A stretch of 64,000 nucleotides of DNA from Flavobacteriaceae bacterium (GTDB lineage Bacteria > Bacteroidota > Bacteroidia > Flavobacteriales > Flavobacteriaceae), in contig JABXHX010000005.1 in assembly GCA_013373385.1 (NCBI GenBank), positions 62,001 through 126,000 of the forward strand, written 5' to 3'. Under the pieces are notes generated by a model that made no database searches, had not been told where the DNA came from, and saw nothing but the letters and a program-made list of their open reading frames with translations. The translations under genes were made by a program, and so were the position numbers. Positions 36,279 to 45,235 of this stretch are shown piece after piece; the first letter of the stretch is position 1; every line of letters begins with the position of its first letter.

Positions 36279-37736
36279 TTATTGATGATTCATTTCTATA
36301 AAAATTGGAACAACTTTTCCATTGTTATTTGTAGCTTTGGTAGAGAAAGCTATTTTATCTCTACTAAACTTCACATCACTTCCTTTATACATTTTGTATT
36401 GTAAGGCTTTTTTTACTCTAGAAACAAAATCACCAGAGCCATACCTTGCAGCACTAACAATTTTGTCAATATTTAATTTCTCTTTACTGTATAGTACACA
36501 TAAAACATCTCTACCAGGTTTTGAATCAAACTCGATAAAATAGTCTTCATTAGGCAGAGCAATCTCACTATCTGTATAGCTAAAGTAGTCACTAAAGTTT
36601 TCAAACGGGTATAGTTTGTTTACAGATTTGTCAGCAGAGCCATACCCAATTAAGTATACATAACCTCGTTGTTTGCTTTTTAAGTAGATTCTAAATTGTG
36701 TGCCAGAAGTGTAACTATCTGCTATTCTGTAAGTAGTTTTTGACGCTTTTACAATGCTAAAGTTTCTATTGGCTTCATTAGAAAGTATTGGTCTCATATT
36801 TTGACCGTTACTTAGTCTTAATGTTAGCTCACCAGCTAAAGTATTGTAGTTATTATTGTTGTCATTATTATCATTCTTAATAATAGGTGAACTCGACTTA
36901 TCAACCAAAACATAAGCTGTTTTTGTGTAGTTTTTAAAATCGTTGTATCTAACCCAAATATATCCGCCATTTCCCCAAGCTGTACCCCAAGAGTTTAAGA
37001 TTTCAAATGCACCTCCGTACTTATTGTCATCATAGCCAACAACAACCATTGCATGTCCGCCTAATCTTTTAGAGCCTAATGGACCACTCCAAACACCTTT
37101 TGCCTTATAAAAAGTAGTGTAAATTTGCATCCCAATCACTACAGGATTTTTATTAGCCAAAGCTTTTTTAACTTTTCCTACTAAGTTGTAAGGATTGTCC
37201 CATTTTGCTAACCTTTCATAGGTTAAAATTTTATTTTTCTTAGCTTTTTGATAGCCAAAACTACTAGGTTTGGTTCTACAATTCGTCTGATTATAACTAA
37301 AGTCGGTTAACTTTAAAATTCCATAGGTATTCATCAACTTCATAGCATCTGCTATGTATGAACCACGTTGGCAATTCACATCTCCTTTAAATTTGATTAA
37401 GTTATAGACAAATGCAGGAGAGAAGGTGTTCTGATTGATTTTTGTTCTGTTGTACTTCCAACCATTTCTTACTGCATTTGCAATTGTTCTTGCCCCATAT
37501 CCACTTGCCCAACCAACACAAGAAGGTTGTCTGCCTTGATTCCCTGGAGTAGGAGCAAAGGCTTTTAAACTTGCAGATTTTGGAACAGAAGTAATGCTTC
37601 TTGTAATTAAAGGAACAGTTTCTGTTACTTCCTCATACTTTTGTTTGTTAAAATCTAAACCAGTTGTATACTGTTGACTAAAGCTTAAAGAAGTAAAGAG
37701 CATTAAAAATGCTAGAAAAGAAAACTTTTTCATCAT
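36279..37736 (-). CDS. Secreted papain-like (C1) protease with DUF4384
   Basis: A 485-residue exported cysteine protease. Signal peptide: about 20 residues ending SLSFSQ. The papain fold covers about 50-275: NQGRQPSCVGWASGYG with the nucleophile Cys73 and oxyanion Gln, GGHAMVVVGYDD with His228 and ILNSWGTAWGNGGYIWV with Asn248, so the triad is complete. After an Asn-rich linker (about 284-302) a DUF4384 domain (about 305-450) follows, a domain usually seen with caspase-like proteins. It starts the unit with the caspase gene 12 bp downstream. The propeptide seems short (about 25-50), so control could be by DUF4384 or the partner; this is inferred. Confidence 0.9.
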   Translation of the reverse strand: MMKKFSFLAFLMLFTSLSFSQQYTTGLDFNKQKYEEVTETVPLITRSITSVPKSASLKAFAPTPGNQGRQPSCVGWASGYGARTIANAVRNGWKYNRTKINQNTFSPAFVYNLIKFKGDVNCQRGSYIADAMKLMNTYGILKLTDFSYNQTNCRTKPSSFGYQKAKKNKILTYERLAKWDNPYNLVGKVKKALANKNPVVIGMQIYTTFYKAKGVWSGPLGSKRLGGHAMVVVGYDDNKYGGAFEILNSWGTAWGNGGYIWVRYNDFKNYTKTAYVLVDKSSSPIIKNDNNDNNNNYNTLAGELTLRLSNGQNMRPILSNEANRNFSIVKASKTTYRIADSYTSGTQFRIYLKSKQRGYVYLIGYGSADKSVNKLYPFENFSDYFSYTDSEIALPNEDYFIEFDSKPGRDVLCVLYSKEKLNIDKIVSAARYGSGDFVSRVKKALQYKMYKGSDVKFSRDKIAFSTKATNNNGKVVPIFIEMNHQ

Positions 37737-37861
37737 AAATGTTTTTAGGTTACATATACAAATATGGAGGGAATTAACATGAAATTAAATACGTAATTAT
37801 TCGTATTTTCTATAAAAATAGAAAATTTTTTATAAACATTACATTTTAGTAGCCTTGCTTA

Positions 37862-39814
37862 TCAATTCTTTTTTAAAGAAATTAAGGTAGATTGTACTTT
37901 AACCAGTTGGTTGAAAAACTCTTTTAAAGCAAAGTATTCTTCGTTTGTATATTCAATTCTATTTAGCTGAAACTTAAAGAAAATAGTAATTTTATTATTT
38001 GTGTTCTTTATGTTGAAAACAAACTTACCTCCATTATTAGGCAAAGCAAAAGCTTTGTTTTCTGGCAATCTACCCACTGTAAAGTTTTCATTAATTTTTA
38101 TACTTGCCCTGTAAGAATAATTTCTAGTATATGTAAAGTTAACTGGATACAAACGTTTTTTCAGTTTAAAAGGATTTATTTTAATTGCTTCATGAAAAAA
38201 CGGATTTAAATAAAAGTTGTTGCCTACTTTTGCATCTGTAGTTTCGTAATTAAAATTAAATACTTGAGTTACGTTTTTAGAGTCACTGTTTAGCCCTTTA
38301 ACACTATATTTATTTATTTCTATACGATTTTTATTTTCATATTCTTCAAGGTAGGCACCCTCTTTTATGGTATTTAGTTCAGATTTTAATGAAACTGCAT
38401 TGTATCCAGAATTTACAACACGCAATAGACCTTTTGTTTCTCCATCTTCAGATACAACAACATTTAAGTCTATTTTTTCATTTGAGGTGTTGAATTTTTC
38501 TATGTTTTTCCAATAGCTCCCATTTGAAAAATCTAACACTCTAGCATAACCATTTAATGCACTTGCTCTAATTAATCCAAAAGGGAGGTTTTTATCTGTA
38601 GCATCAAGGAAAAATTCTTTACCATCAATTTTTAATAAGACTACAATGTAGTTAAAATCAGAAATTACAGGATATACTTTTGTTGGTAAGCCTATGCTCC
38701 TTGTAGATAATAAGGCAACATAGCTATTTAATCCCGCAGATTTTAAAGCATTATATAAAGAGATATTAATATCTGCAATGTTACCAACTCTTTCGTTAAA
38801 AGATTTTTTAGTGTCAATTTTTCTATATGTAAAACCATTATTATTGTAGGTGTAATGATCTTGAATAAAATAAAATAACTTCTTGGCTTTTTCTAATTTG
38901 TCAGCAACATTTGTTAAGTTTTCAGGTAGATTACGTTTAAAAAAATTAGATTTTCTTAATTCAGAACCAAAATATTCACCTGATTTAAATTTTCTGTCAG
39001 TAGACTTCCAACTATCTGTATATTTCTCCACCGTACCATCTGCCGATGTATAAGATTCTAATTCAAATGTTACTCTAGAAATATAGTTTTTTATACTTGT
39101 CATATATCCCTCTTCTTTAAAAGCAGGAATGTCATTCATCCCTAAAGATAATACATGACAACTACCTTCAGATAATCCAGGAATAGAAACACATCTTCTT
39201 GCTACTGAAGGATTATTTTTATTAAGTTTAAAATACCCTTTTAAGCTTACATTGTATTTGTAATTTGACAGAATAGTAGATTCATATTCGCTTTTAATTT
39301 TAGGAATATCAGATTGAAAATACCAATCGTTTAACTTATTGAAATAGGGTGAAGTTAATGTATACCTATATTCTATTACAGAGCCGATTTTTAAATCTGG
39401 TAAGGTAAATGAAACACTTCTCCAATTATTTGTTTCATTGTTAATATAGATATCTTTTGAGAGTAAATGTTTTTTTTGTAGTGAACTTGCTACCATGTTA
39501 TAGGTAACACCTTTTATATTCTCTACAGATTCTCTTCTGTAAAAAGGAATTTTAATTCCACCTTTTTTAAAACCATCTTTTTTTAGAATTTTAATTCTAA
39601 AATAATAATCAGTGCTTAAATAATAGTTTCTACTTGGGTTAATATATGTATTGCCTTGTTCATACAAAACTACAGCTATAGCAGTTGAGTCTTTATCATA
39701 AACCTTCATTTTTAGTTCTTCTAATGTAGCTTGCCCCATGTTGGCAGATTTGCTTTTTTGAGAATACGTTATTGTTACACTAAAAATACAGACGAAAAGG
39801 ATTATTTTTTTCAT
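37862..39814 (-). CDS. DUF3857 protein with degenerate transglutaminase-like domain
   Basis: A 650-residue exported protein. Signal peptide: MKKIILFVCIFSVTITYSQ. DUF3857 lies at about 50-210 (DYYFRIKILKKDGFKKGGI, LPDLKIGSVIEYRYTLTSPYF). A transglutaminase-like core follows (about 300-400), but the nucleophile region reads ERVGNIADINISLYNALKSAGL where active members have a Cys (GDCxD), and the catalytic His position reads FNYIVVLL (Tyr) before the conserved LDATD. It is therefore unlikely to be an active transglutaminase. A beta-rich C-terminal part follows. It lies five bases after the exonuclease gene, in the serC operon direction. Its role is unknown. Confidence 0.85.
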   Translation of the reverse strand: MKKIILFVCIFSVTITYSQKSKSANMGQATLEELKMKVYDKDSTAIAVVLYEQGNTYINPSRNYYLSTDYYFRIKILKKDGFKKGGIKIPFYRRESVENIKGVTYNMVASSLQKKHLLSKDIYINNETNNWRSVSFTLPDLKIGSVIEYRYTLTSPYFNKLNDWYFQSDIPKIKSEYESTILSNYKYNVSLKGYFKLNKNNPSVARRCVSIPGLSEGSCHVLSLGMNDIPAFKEEGYMTSIKNYISRVTFELESYTSADGTVEKYTDSWKSTDRKFKSGEYFGSELRKSNFFKRNLPENLTNVADKLEKAKKLFYFIQDHYTYNNNGFTYRKIDTKKSFNERVGNIADINISLYNALKSAGLNSYVALLSTRSIGLPTKVYPVISDFNYIVVLLKIDGKEFFLDATDKNLPFGLIRASALNGYARVLDFSNGSYWKNIEKFNTSNEKIDLNVVVSEDGETKGLLRVVNSGYNAVSLKSELNTIKEGAYLEEYENKNRIEINKYSVKGLNSDSKNVTQVFNFNYETTDAKVGNNFYLNPFFHEAIKINPFKLKKRLYPVNFTYTRNYSYRASIKINENFTVGRLPENKAFALPNNGGKFVFNIKNTNNKITIFFKFQLNRIEYTNEEYFALKEFFNQLVKVQSTLISLKKN

Positions 39815-39819
39815 AGTTT

Positions 39820-40899
39820 TTAAAATCTAATTATTTTTAATACTTTTTTTGATCTTAAATAGTTTTTAACAATTGTTTTAGCCAATGCTTTGTTTTCTAT
39901 CGGAGTGATAAGATTTTTTAAAATCTCTAATTGGTTTTCTTGAAATGCTAAATTGGTAAAGCAATATCCTTGAACCTCATTGTTTTCAATTAAAATAACC
40001 GAATGTTCTTCTACAGTTCTGCCTTTGTCAATTAAAAGCATGTTTTCGCTATTAAAACTACTATGTAAGATTCTTTTTTTACTCTTAATGTTGTATCTAG
40101 GTTTGTTAATTTCTAACTCTAAATAATATTTTAAGCTGGTTATTAGTAGATTACCAGTTAGCTCATAACTAATGGATGTTGTTTTTTCTTGAATTTTAAC
40201 ACCTCGTTTGGTGTCTTTTATAAATTGATTGTTGATATCGTTTTTTATATTATTGCCTTTTCCCATAAAGATAATTTTTCCGTTATCTTTATGTAAATAA
40301 TACACACCTATTGCTTTTGGTATGTCTGCCAATAAATTGGTAAGTTTTTCTTTTAACTTTCTAGCATCAAAGTGTTTAACTGAGTTTTCTATGATTGTTT
40401 TACTGCTATCTTTGCTTAATAACAGTTTAAATAACTGAACGGTTGCTAAAGCATCTCCTGCTGCTCTATGTCTATTACTGGTAGGTATGCCTAAAGATCT
40501 ACATAATTTACCTAAACTGTAAGAAGATTTATCGGGTATTAATTTTCTACTTAGTTCTACCGTACAGAGGGTATCGCTTTTAAAATCATAGCCCAATCTA
40601 TCAAATTCAGTTTTTAAAATTCGATAGTCAAAAGTGGTATTGTGGGCAACTAAAGTACAATCTTTAGTAATTTCAATAATGCGCTTTGCAACCTCGAAGA
40701 ATTTTGGAGCACTTTTTAGCATTTCGTTATTAATACCGGTAAGCTGAACTACAAAAGGTTGAATTTCTCTTTCTGGGTTAATTAGCGATATAAATTGATC
40801 TACAATTTCTTGACCATCAAATTTATAAATAGCAATTTCAGTAATTCCTTCTTTATTGAACTTTCCTCCAGTAGTTTCAATGTCTAAAATTGCGTACAA
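39820..40899 (-). CDS. DEDDh exonuclease (DnaQ-like) fused to GIY-YIG-like domain
   Basis: A 359-residue cytoplasmic protein. The N-terminal 3'-5' exonuclease domain (1-165) has all DEDDh features: LDIETTG (Asp6, Glu8), VAHNTTFDYRIL and HRAAGDALATVQLF. The second half (about 190-280) resembles the UvrC/Cho GIY-YIG fold: AIGVYYLHKDNGKIIFMGKGNNIKNDINNQF then a helix ending NKPRYN. There the catalytic Arg of NIKxR is replaced (NIKND) and the Glu of the later helix seems absent, so this domain probably binds rather than cuts. Epsilon-GIY fusions are common in this phylum. It is the fourth gene of the serC-serA-yggS unit. Confidence 0.87.
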   Translation of the reverse strand: MYAILDIETTGGKFNKEGITEIAIYKFDGQEIVDQFISLINPEREIQPFVVQLTGINNEMLKSAPKFFEVAKRIIEITKDCTLVAHNTTFDYRILKTEFDRLGYDFKSDTLCTVELSRKLIPDKSSYSLGKLCRSLGIPTSNRHRAAGDALATVQLFKLLLSKDSSKTIIENSVKHFDARKLKEKLTNLLADIPKAIGVYYLHKDNGKIIFMGKGNNIKNDINNQFIKDTKRGVKIQEKTTSISYELTGNLLITSLKYYLELEINKPRYNIKSKKRILHSSFNSENMLLIDKGRTVEEHSVILIENNEVQGYCFTNLAFQENQLEILKNLITPIENKALAKTIVKNYLRSKKVLKIIRF

Positions 40900-40923
40900 A
40901 TGTTTTTGAATTTTTTCGTAAAT

Positions 40924-41595
40924 CTAAGCAATATAATTTCTTACTCCAAAAATTGAGCTGCCAACTCTTATCATATTACTTCCTTTTTTAATTGCAAGCT
41001 GGTAGTCACCGCTCATACCCATAGAAAGTGTTTTTATTTTAGGATATTGAGTTAAGAGTTTGTCAAAAAAAGTTTTTAAATAGGAGAATTCTTTTTCTAA
41101 CTGTTGTTGATTGTCTGTAAAAGTTGCCATTCCCATGAGTCCAACAATCGCAATATTTTCTAGTTCTTTTATTTCTGATGAGGCTAAAATTTCTGATATT
41201 TCACTAAAGGAAAGTCCAAATTTAGTATCTTCTGCTGCAATTTTAGCTTGTAATAAACACTTAATTACTCTATTGTGCTTTTTGGCTTGTTTATTTATCT
41301 CTTGCAATGTTTTTAGACTATCTACACCATGAATTAAATCAACAAAATGTGCCATGTATTTTACTTTGTTGCGTTGTAGATGTCCAATCATATGCCACTG
41401 GATATCTTTAGGTAACTCTTCGTATTTAGCTACCATTTCTTGTATTTTATTTTCACCAAATACTCTTTGACCGCAACTGTATGCTTCTAATATGTCTGTA
41501 ACGGGTTTTGTTTTAGAAACAGCTACTAAAGTAACATGGCTAGGAATAGAAGCTATGATGTCTTCAATATTTTCTTTGATTCCTTTAATGTTCAT
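40924..41595 (-). CDS. YggS family pyridoxal phosphate homeostasis protein
   Basis: A 223-residue PLP-binding protein of the PLPBP/YggS family, which buffers cytoplasmic PLP. The fold is a TIM barrel with the PLP Lys in LVAVSKTKPV, then FGENKIQEMVAKYEEL and WHMIGHLQRNKVKY, and the phosphate-binding SMGMSGDYQLAIKKGSNMIRVGSSIFG near the end. Length is normal. It starts two bases before the serA stop region, in the serine biosynthesis unit; SerC is itself a PLP enzyme, a plausible reason for the linkage. Confidence 0.93.
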   Translation of the reverse strand: MNIKGIKENIEDIIASIPSHVTLVAVSKTKPVTDILEAYSCGQRVFGENKIQEMVAKYEELPKDIQWHMIGHLQRNKVKYMAHFVDLIHGVDSLKTLQEINKQAKKHNRVIKCLLQAKIAAEDTKFGLSFSEISEILASSEIKELENIAIVGLMGMATFTDNQQQLEKEFSYLKTFFDKLLTQYPKIKTLSMGMSGDYQLAIKKGSNMIRVGSSIFGVRNYIA

Positions 41596-41596
41596 T

Positions 41597-42550
41597 TTAT
41601 TCTGAAAGCAGTTTAATAATTTGTTCTGCTAGCTCTTTTCCAATTCTATCTTGCGCTTCTAAAGTTGCGGCTCCAATATGAGGTGTTAAAGAAATGTCTG
41701 GATTCATTAATAATTGAATTTCTGGTGTAGGTTCTTTTTCAAAAACATCTAAACCAGCATAACGCACTTTACCTGTATTTAACGCATTTACTAAAGCAAC
41801 TTCATCAACAACCCCACCACGAGCAGCATTTACAATTCCAACACCATTTTTCATAGCGTTAAATTGTTTTTCGCCAATAATATAGCTTTCTTGACTTGGT
41901 ACGTGTAGGGTAATAAAATCTGACTTTTTTAGTACTTCTTCTATAGGCTCAGTTTTTATGTTAATAGCTATAGTTTGACCTGTGTAAAAAGAAAGGTTAA
42001 TGGTAGCTTCACCAACCATTGCATCAAAGGCAATCACTTTCATGCCTACTCCTAAAGCTATTTTAGCAACTTCACGTCCTATTCTTCCAAGTCCAATAAT
42101 TCCCAGTGTTTTACCACGCAGTTCAGTTCCTGCAGCAAAATCTTTTTTTAAGTCTTTAAAGCGTGTATCGCCTTCTAATGGCATTTCTCTGTTTGCTTGG
42201 TGTAAAAAACGAACCATTCCAAATAAATGCGCAAAGACCAATTCTGCTACCGAACTAGAAGATGCATTTGGTGTATTTATGACATGTAAACCTTGGTCTA
42301 TTGCATATTCTACATCAATATTGTCCATACCAACACCACCACGACCAATTAATTTTAAAGACGGACAAGCATCTATTAATTCTTGACGTACTTGTGTAGC
42401 GCTTCTAACTAAAATTGCATCAATTGAGTGTTGATTGATGTAATTTTCTAGTTGATTTTGAGCTACTTTTGTAGTGATTACTTCAAATCCGTTTTTTGCT
42501 AAAGTATCAATTCCACTTTGTGAAATACCATCATTTGCTAATACTTTCAT
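41597..42550 (-). CDS. serA: D-3-phosphoglycerate dehydrogenase-type D-2-hydroxyacid dehydrogenase
   Basis: Probably oxidises 3-phosphoglycerate to 3-phosphohydroxypyruvate with NAD+, opening serine synthesis. The 317 residues hold the Rossmann motif LGIIGLGRIGREVAKIAL (about 149-166), the substrate loop RSATQVRQELID and GRGGVGMDNID, and the catalytic set NAARGGVVDE (Arg), FEKEPTPE (Glu) and LTPHIGAAT (His). It is short because it has no C-terminal ACT domain, so serine feedback through ACT is not expected. It lies 16 bp after serC, which supports the serA call over other hydroxyacid dehydrogenases. Confidence 0.9.
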   Translation of the reverse strand: MKVLANDGISQSGIDTLAKNGFEVITTKVAQNQLENYINQHSIDAILVRSATQVRQELIDACPSLKLIGRGGVGMDNIDVEYAIDQGLHVINTPNASSSSVAELVFAHLFGMVRFLHQANREMPLEGDTRFKDLKKDFAAGTELRGKTLGIIGLGRIGREVAKIALGVGMKVIAFDAMVGEATINLSFYTGQTIAINIKTEPIEEVLKKSDFITLHVPSQESYIIGEKQFNAMKNGVGIVNAARGGVVDEVALVNALNTGKVRYAGLDVFEKEPTPEIQLLMNPDISLTPHIGAATLEAQDRIGKELAEQIIKLLSE

Positions 42551-42566
42551 TCTTTATTTTTTCTAA

Positions 42567-43631
42567 TTAATTATTTCTTTCTAATTCTTGCATTACATCT
42601 ACAAGTGCTTGTACGCTGTAGAGTGGTAAGGCATTGTACATACTTGCTCTGTAGCCACCAACACTTCTATGTCCGTTTATTCCACTTATCCCAGCATCAG
42701 CACACATGGTGTCAAACTGTGCTTTTAAACTTTCGTCTGTTAATACAAAAGTAGTATTCATAGTACTTCTGTCTTCTTTATTTACTACACCTTTGAATAA
42801 TGGATTTCTATCAATTTCGTTGTATAATAATTCGGCTTTTTTGTTGTTTACTTTTTCAATAAATTCAATTCCTCCAATATCTTTCAACCATTCTAAAGTC
42901 AACATAGAAACATATACTGCAAATACAGCAGGCGTATTAAACATACTATCTTTGTCTATATGCGTTTTATAATTCAGCATAGACGGTACTTGCCTTTGTA
43001 CATTTTCTAAAAGCGATTCTTTTATAACAACAAGAGTTGTTCCGGCTGGTCCCATATTTTTTTGTGCCCCAGCATAGATCAAGTCAAACCTAGAAAAATC
43101 TAACTGTCTAGAAAAGATGTCAGAACTCATGTCGCAAATCATAGGAACATCAGTAGTTGGAAACTCTTTGAGTTGGGTTCCATAAATGGTATTGTTACTC
43201 GTACAATGAAAATAATCTGCATCAACTGGAATCTCAAATTCTTTAGGAATATAGGTGAAGTTATTATCTTTTGATGATGCAACTTCTACCAAATCTCCAA
43301 ATAATTTAGCTTCTTTGATAGCTTTACTAGACCAAGTACCCGTGTTTAAGTAAGCAGCCTTTTTATTTAAAAAGTTGTAAGCAGTCATTAAAAACTGAGT
43401 ACTAGCTCCACCTTGTAAAAACAATACTTTGTATCCTTTGTCTTCTAAATTTAGCAATTCTAAAACCAGTTTTTGCGCTTTGTCCATCACTGCAACAAAA
43501 GGTTTGCTTCTGTGAGAAATTTCTATCAACGATAAATTATCGCCGTTAAAGTTAAGTATAGCTTCTGATGCTTTTTTTAGTACTTCTTCTGGTAAGATGC
43601 ATGGTCCGGCGCTAAAATTGTGCTTTTTCAT
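42567..43631 (-). CDS. serC: Phosphoserine aminotransferase
   Basis: Converts 3-phosphohydroxypyruvate and glutamate to phosphoserine and 2-oxoglutarate, and acts likewise in PLP synthesis. The 354 residues start [18 protein letters not shown], a hallmark of Ser[14 protein letters not shown] is the phosphate-binding segment and [18 protein letters not shown] contains the PLP Lys. The end [32 protein letters not shown] is typical. It is the first gene of the serC-serA-yggS-exonuclease-DUF3857 unit; a -7-like CATCTTTG lies about 30 bp upstream on the minus strand (43661-43668). Confidence 0.96.
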   Translation of the reverse strand: MKKHNFSAGPCILPEEVLKKASEAILNFNGDNLSLIEISHRSKPFVAVMDKAQKLVLELLNLEDKGYKVLFLQGGASTQFLMTAYNFLNKKAAYLNTGTWSSKAIKEAKLFGDLVEVASSKDNNFTYIPKEFEIPVDADYFHCTSNNTIYGTQLKEFPTTDVPMICDMSSDIFSRQLDFSRFDLIYAGAQKNMGPAGTTLVVIKESLLENVQRQVPSMLNYKTHIDKDSMFNTPAVFAVYVSMLTLEWLKDIGGIEFIEKVNNKKAELLYNEIDRNPLFKGVVNKEDRSTMNTTFVLTDESLKAQFDTMCADAGISGINGHRSVGGYRASMYNALPLYSVQALVDVMQELERNN

Positions 43632-43686
43632 TGTTAAATTTAGTTGTGTTTATAACATAGCAAAGATGCTATTTTTTAATGGATTA

Positions 43687-43720
43687 TACACCTAAATTTT
43701 TGCTAAAAAATTCAGGTGTA
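43687..43720. other. Long inverted repeat between serC and the ABC operon
   Basis: TACACCT (43687-43693) and AGGTGTA (43714-43720) are the outer arms; with the inner AATTTTT/AAAAATT the stem has 14 pairs and one mismatch around a 4-nt loop. It lies in the 170-bp gap after the last DUF3526 permease gene. No T-run follows on the minus strand, so it is at best an unusual terminator; it may also mark the edge of the inserted ABC block. Confidence 0.5.
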
Positions 43721-43801
43721 TTCTTACTAATTGAACAACTAATAGCTAAGAGATTTTATAATCCAAATAGTACTTATCAGTTAATAAGAACTAATATATA
43801 G

Positions 43802-45232
43802 TTATAATCTAGTTATAGGAATTATTTTCCTTTTTAGGTCTTTAAAACCTAAGAGAACAAATATTGTTATACTCAAAATAAGCATTGATAATAAGTTTAA
43901 CCAAACATTATTTACAATTCTATTTTTGTAAGTAAATTGAGGTAGCTCTTTGTAATTATCTACTTTAAACTTTTGCTTTTTAAATAACATTGGAACTAAA
44001 TAATCACGCCAAGTGTTTGAAAATTCAAAGACCTGTTTTTTATAGTCATTATAATGCTTTTCTGATGTTCCAGCAATGTTATTTAGTGACTGTTGCATTA
44101 AAATAGCAGGCGAAACATATTTAAACATTCTAATAAGGTTTTGTTGCTTTTTTAATTGTAAATCATATTCAGCTAGTAACGGTTTTGTTCTTTCTTCCAT
44201 TATTTTCTCTGAAGCAAAATAGTTATGCCAAAAACCAAACTTATCATTGCCGTTTCCTTGAGCTAATTCAGGATGGGTACGTAGATATTCACTCATAATT
44301 TCATTTTGCTTTTTTTCGTTCTCTTTTTTAATCAACCTTATTTCATTGATCATTTTTAAACGAGACGGAGTAGGGTACAACGAATTTCCTATTTGATTAA
44401 CTGTTGCAGGTAATACCATTACTATTAATAACCATATTCCAATTAAGGACAAAGCATTTTTAGAGGAATGGTTAATTTTAATATTTACTATAAATGATAT
44501 TACAAACCAAAAGAGTATATATCCATAGATAAGCAAGAATAAACCAAATAAATTATTAATGCTATTAAATGCATTTGGAGAGAATAACGCGATTGTGATG
44601 AGTAATATAATTGAGGTTATTATTGTAAAAATAAGGTATCGTATTATTATTTTTTGTAATAGCCAATTTATCACTGAAATAGGTTGAGCTCCTAATAACC
44701 TTAGTGTTCCTAATTCTTTTTCTTTTGATAAAACATTAAATGTAAAAGCAATAATTAATAAGGGCAAAATATAAATAATAACAAATGCCAAATCAAAATT
44801 TCCAAATAAGAGCTGTACAGGATTTACCATTTCAGAATAATCTAAAGCAAAGTTATTACCATAAACAGTTGGGCTTTTAAAGTGCGTGTACATATCACTT
44901 TGTCCAGTAGCTAAAAATGATAATGCTTCAGGATGCATAATAGCTATACGTGGATATCGACTACCTACTGTCATTGGTTCAGAAGGTAATTGCCAATAAG
45001 GAAGGCCTGTTTTCTCTCCTTTTTCAATTTTTATAAGTGTAGCTAGCATAAGGCTATCTTTTTTATTAAAGCCTTCTTGTACTTCTGCAATGTCGTTAAC
45101 TCTTTTTGTTACATTTTTATTTCCATTAAAAGTGGCAAATACAAATAATAGAGTAATACCAATTAGTAATAAAATTAACCAGTTACTTCTGATTAATAAT
45201 TTGATTTCGTATATTAAATTGTTGTAAAACAT
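43802..45232 (-). CDS. ABC transporter permease, DUF3526 type (second copy)
   Basis: A 476-residue inner-membrane permease of the ABC-2 kind. One N-terminal helix (about 18-33) precedes a large periplasmic loop, then a cluster of helices (about 150-275) with FNVLSKEKELGTLRLLGAQPISVINWLLQKI, the coupling region typical of ABC-2 permeases. A second periplasmic DUF3526-like domain (about 285-420) and a last helix near 445-465 follow. It is paired with the similar permease upstream, three bases away, and with the ATPase. The cargo is unknown. Confidence 0.85.
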   Translation of the reverse strand: MFYNNLIYEIKLLIRSNWLILLLIGITLLFVFATFNGNKNVTKRVNDIAEVQEGFNKKDSLMLATLIKIEKGEKTGLPYWQLPSEPMTVGSRYPRIAIMHPEALSFLATGQSDMYTHFKSPTVYGNNFALDYSEMVNPVQLLFGNFDLAFVIIYILPLLIIAFTFNVLSKEKELGTLRLLGAQPISVINWLLQKIIIRYLIFTIITSIILLITIALFSPNAFNSINNLFGLFLLIYGYILFWFVISFIVNIKINHSSKNALSLIGIWLLIVMVLPATVNQIGNSLYPTPSRLKMINEIRLIKKENEKKQNEIMSEYLRTHPELAQGNGNDKFGFWHNYFASEKIMEERTKPLLAEYDLQLKKQQNLIRMFKYVSPAILMQQSLNNIAGTSEKHYNDYKKQVFEFSNTWRDYLVPMLFKKQKFKVDNYKELPQFTYKNRIVNNVWLNLLSMLILSITIFVLLGFKDLKRKIIPITRL

Positions 45233-45235
45233 GAC

